DNA of 64,000 bases from Desulforhopalus sp. IMCC35007 (GTDB lineage Bacteria > Desulfobacterota > Desulfobulbia > Desulfobulbales > Desulfocapsaceae), in the NCBI RefSeq assembly GCF_005116575.1, contig NZ_SWCN01000014.1, forward strand, positions 62,001-126,000. Direction: 5' to 3'. The position numbers were made by a program, and so were the translations under genes. Shown in pieces: positions 62,150 through 64,000 of this stretch (positions are counted from its first letter, which is position 1; the number at the start of each line of letters is the position of its first letter). The notes beneath the pieces were generated by a model. The model saw only the letters and a list, made by a program, of their open reading frames with translations, did no database searches and was not told the DNA's origin.

Positions 62150-62566
62150 GGACATATGTTTTTTCAAAAGGGCCTGGTCAATCTTCTCCTGGTGCAAACG
62201 TTTCTTTTCATAGGCCTCTTCAAGCTTTTCAAGAAGCGGATCTGTTTCAATGGGCTTCATCAGATAATCAAAGGCTCCAAGTTTCATTCCTTCAATACCT
62301 GACTCCACTGAAGCATGCCCCGTAAGCAGCAGCACCTCGACCAGCGGCTTCAGACTGCGAATCTGACGCAGGGTTTCGATACCATCCATTCCCGGCATTT
62401 TTACATCCAGCAGCACCACGTCTATACGCTTATGCTCCAGAATCTCTAAAGCCTTCTCGCCACTTTCTGCACTCATCACGATCAGGCCACGCTTCGTCAG
62501 AATTTTCGAGGTCATCTCTCTGAATTCATCTTCATCGTCAACAACCAGTACACAGAACTCATTCAT
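62138..62566 (-). CDS. Single-domain response regulator, first receiver of the operon
   Basis: 142 residues: VLVVDDEDEFREM at the start, phospho-acceptor Asp in VVLLDVKMPGMDG (about 54), LLTGHAS and LMKPIETDPLLE, then a short basic tail (AYEKKRLHQEKIDQALLKK). No DNA-binding domain. AAGGAG lies upstream of the ATG at 62566, and the sensor kinase ends 51 bases before. It is the likely phosphorylation target of that kinase. Confidence 0.92.
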   Translation of the reverse strand: MNEFCVLVVDDEDEFREMTSKILTKRGLIVMSAESGEKALEILEHKRIDVVLLDVKMPGMDGIETLRQIRSLKPLVEVLLLTGHASVESGIEGMKLGAFDYLMKPIETDPLLEKLEEAYEKKRLHQEKIDQALLKKHMSMPL

Positions 62567-62617
62567 GGTTTATTCTCCTTCAACGTTATAATATTTGGCA
62601 GGAGGTCACTGTTTCCG

Positions 62618-64000
62618 TCATTTCGATTCACCAAAGCTGATGACCGGCAAAACAATGGTAAAAATGGCCCCTCCACCCTTTCTGTTTGCAACCGTTATCG
62701 ATCCTCCAAGTTTCTGGATGATGTCGTAGCTTATATAGAGCCCCAGGCCTGTTCCCTTACCTGGATCTTTGGTTGTGAAGAAGGGATCAAAGATCTGTTT
62801 TATATTCTCTGGTTTTATCCCCGGACCGCTATCGGCAAACTCCAACACCAGCTTGCCATCACGGCTCGTTTTTGAACTCAGCTCGATCTTCCCACCATGA
62901 CCGACCGCATCAATTGCGTTATTGATGAGGTTGAGAAATACCTGCTGCAACTGTGGGCCGTCGGTCATAGTTCCGGGCAGGTTGTTGTCCAGATTTTTAA
63001 CTATGGTGATATTGTCGTATCCGGCCTGACGTTCTACAAAGGAGACCGTTTCCAAGAGGAGTTCGTTAACCTGCACCTTTTCCTGTTGGCTGGACATTTT
63101 TCTCGAAAAGCCAAGCAGCCTGTGGGTAATAGTGCCTGCCCGTTGAACGTGGTGTTTGATCTGTTGCACAGCCTTCTGGTATTCACCCAGATTTTTTACC
63201 AGAGTCGGATCCTCATCTGGCAGAAGCTCACTTATCCACCCCGCCTGGTTGGTGATCATTTGCAGGGGGTTATTAATTTCATGGGCAATACCCGCAGCTA
63301 ATCGGCCCACTGTTGCCATTTTTTCCACCTGAACAAACTGCAGGCCTAATGTTGCATATTCCTTGTCAGCCCTCTCAATATTTTTTGACAGAACAAGGCT
63401 GACAAAGGTTGCTGCGATCATCGAGATGAGTGAAATGGCAATGACAATGGAAATTATCTTGTCCCGAAGGCGCAGATAGTAGTGAAGGGAATCGGCTATG
63501 TTGGCTGTAACCACCAACTGCCAGTGCCCATTGTCTATTGAGCGCGTCGCGGAAATATCGGTTGATGTGATGATTGATGATGAGTTATTTTCAAAGGCAA
63601 GCAGTGTTTTGTCAGTTTCTGAAAGATCTGTTTTACCGAGTAAACTCGGAGTTTGCAGTTCTCCCACGCGGTTGACAATAAAGGCATCCCCATGAGGACC
63701 AAGCTGGGCTGAATGAAGCAATGAATTGAAAATACTTGAATTAATGGTTGCCCTGAGTACATAATTCTTCAGCGGATCAGTAACCGCTACCACAAAATGA
63801 GGAGTGTTGCGAAACCCCATGAAAACATCACTGACATGCACTCCACTGATCAAAGTCTCTCTGAACCAGGGTGCATCATCATATTTCTTCCCTTCTATTT
63901 TTGCCCGGTAAGGGCCAACATACGCATGCTGAAAGCCCGTAACATCTATGACCTGCAGGTCTACAATATCCCCCTTACTATTCATGGCTAGAAAGACCTT
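62618..64000 (-). CDS. Membrane sensor histidine kinase, 5' end outside window
   Basis: At least 460 residues; the frame is open through the right edge ([17 protein letters not shown]...), so the start lies beyond 64000. The visible part begins in an extracytoplasmic sensor domain (dCache/PAS-like: [20 protein letters not shown] and [10 protein letters not shown]). One transmembrane segment follows (about residues 176-196 of the visible part, [21 protein letters not shown]). HisKA has the H-box [19 protein letters not shown], then an HATPase with [18 protein letters not shown] and [20 protein letters not shown]-box places it with the NtrB-like kinases. It is the upstream member of the RR-TauE operon. 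Confidence 0.92.
   Translation of the reverse strand, partial: KVFLAMNSKGDIVDLQVIDVTGFQHAYVGPYRAKIEGKKYDDAPWFRETLISGVHVSDVFMGFRNTPHFVVAVTDPLKNYVLRATINSSIFNSLLHSAQLGPHGDAFIVNRVGELQTPSLLGKTDLSETDKTLLAFENNSSSIITSTDISATRSIDNGHWQLVVTANIADSLHYYLRLRDKIISIVIAISLISMIAATFVSLVLSKNIERADKEYATLGLQFVQVEKMATVGRLAAGIAHEINNPLQMITNQAGWISELLPDEDPTLVKNLGEYQKAVQQIKHHVQRAGTITHRLLGFSRKMSSQQEKVQVNELLLETVSFVERQAGYDNITIVKNLDNNLPGTMTDGPQLQQVFLNLINNAIDAVGHGGKIELSSKTSRDGKLVLEFADSGPGIKPENIKQIFDPFFTTKDPGKGTGLGLYISYDIIQKLGGSITVANRKGGGAIFTIVLPVISFGESK

Noticed and set aside
1-64000. tRNA, rRNA, CRISPR, phage, or intact IS
   Set aside because: None could be supported by eye: I saw no direct-repeat arrays, no cloverleaf-like tRNA, and no transposase or phage structural gene.

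Overview
The window looks like chromosome of a strictly anaerobic, sulfur-metabolising deltaproteobacterium (Desulfobacterota). A Desulfobulbales/Desulfocapsa-type organism is my best guess, but no rRNA or other taxonomic marker is present. The reasons are a bacterial Wood-Ljungdahl CODH/ACS operon, lactate-type FAD/Fe-S dehydrogenases, acetate kinase, a DsrC-family protein, a TauE/SafE permease, orphan TRAP-type binding proteins and many PAS-rich sensor kinases. I see no rRNA, tRNA, CRISPR array, phage or intact transposon.

Layout. Positions 1-12.2 kb (minus strand) hold the carbonyl branch of the reductive acetyl-CoA pathway, read in the order acsV (corrinoid reductive activator), acsD, acsA/cooS, acsB, acsC, acsE, a 94-residue unknown, cooC, then the start of a second, separately terminated cooS cut by the left edge. 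AcsD carries a roughly 180-residue Ala/Pro linker plus Ala/Lys/Glu coiled coil that the known family does not need. Several intercistronic gaps contain hairpins. Positions 12.2-13.1 kb are a long divergent regulatory region. Positions 13.1-19.2 kb hold a two-gene lactate/glycolate-type dehydrogenase (plus strand), YcaO, and acetate kinase (minus strand). The dehydrogenase pair and ackA both carry a perfect or near-perfect ATTGGT-N3-ACCAAT operator of the LldR/PdhR (GntR) type, so lactate oxidation and acetate/ATP formation look like one regulon.

Positions 19.7-24 kb hold a hybrid histidine kinase coupled to a diguanylate cyclase, and a small lipoprotein. Positions 24.5-28.2 kb hold a giant fused DUF3683/FAD/Fe-S dehydrogenase. 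Positions 28.2-39 kb hold a mixed set: membrane-anchored TAXI protein, dynamin-like GTPase, metallo-beta-lactamase-fold protein, phosphoesterase, methyltransferase with a probable ATT start, isochorismatase-fold hydrolase, ZIP transporter, DUF2284, SIMPL and VOC proteins, an orphan DctP, and a DsrC-like protein lacking both signature cysteines. Positions 39.3-45.1 kb hold two large PAS proteins (a six-PAS hybrid kinase and a PAS/GAF/LuxR protein). A ~290-bp element with terminal inverted repeats follows.

Positions 45.5-53.9 kb hold an overlapping recC-recB-recD operon. Positions 54-57 kb hold two unknown proteins, a UspA protein and a MOSC protein. Positions 57-64 kb (minus strand) hold a probable signalling/transport operon: sensor kinase (cut by the right edge), response regulator, TauE/SafE permease, a two-TM partner, a PEP-synthase-like protein lacking the PEP-binding barrel, and a second response regulator.

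Together the genes describe lactate or 2-hydroxyacid oxidation feeding acetyl-CoA, substrate-level ATP through acetate kinase, and CODH/ACS for acetyl-CoA cleavage or CO2 fixation. Starts were re-chosen where a Shine-Dalgarno sequence or family alignment favoured an internal codon. All family names come from memory of motifs, not from searches.
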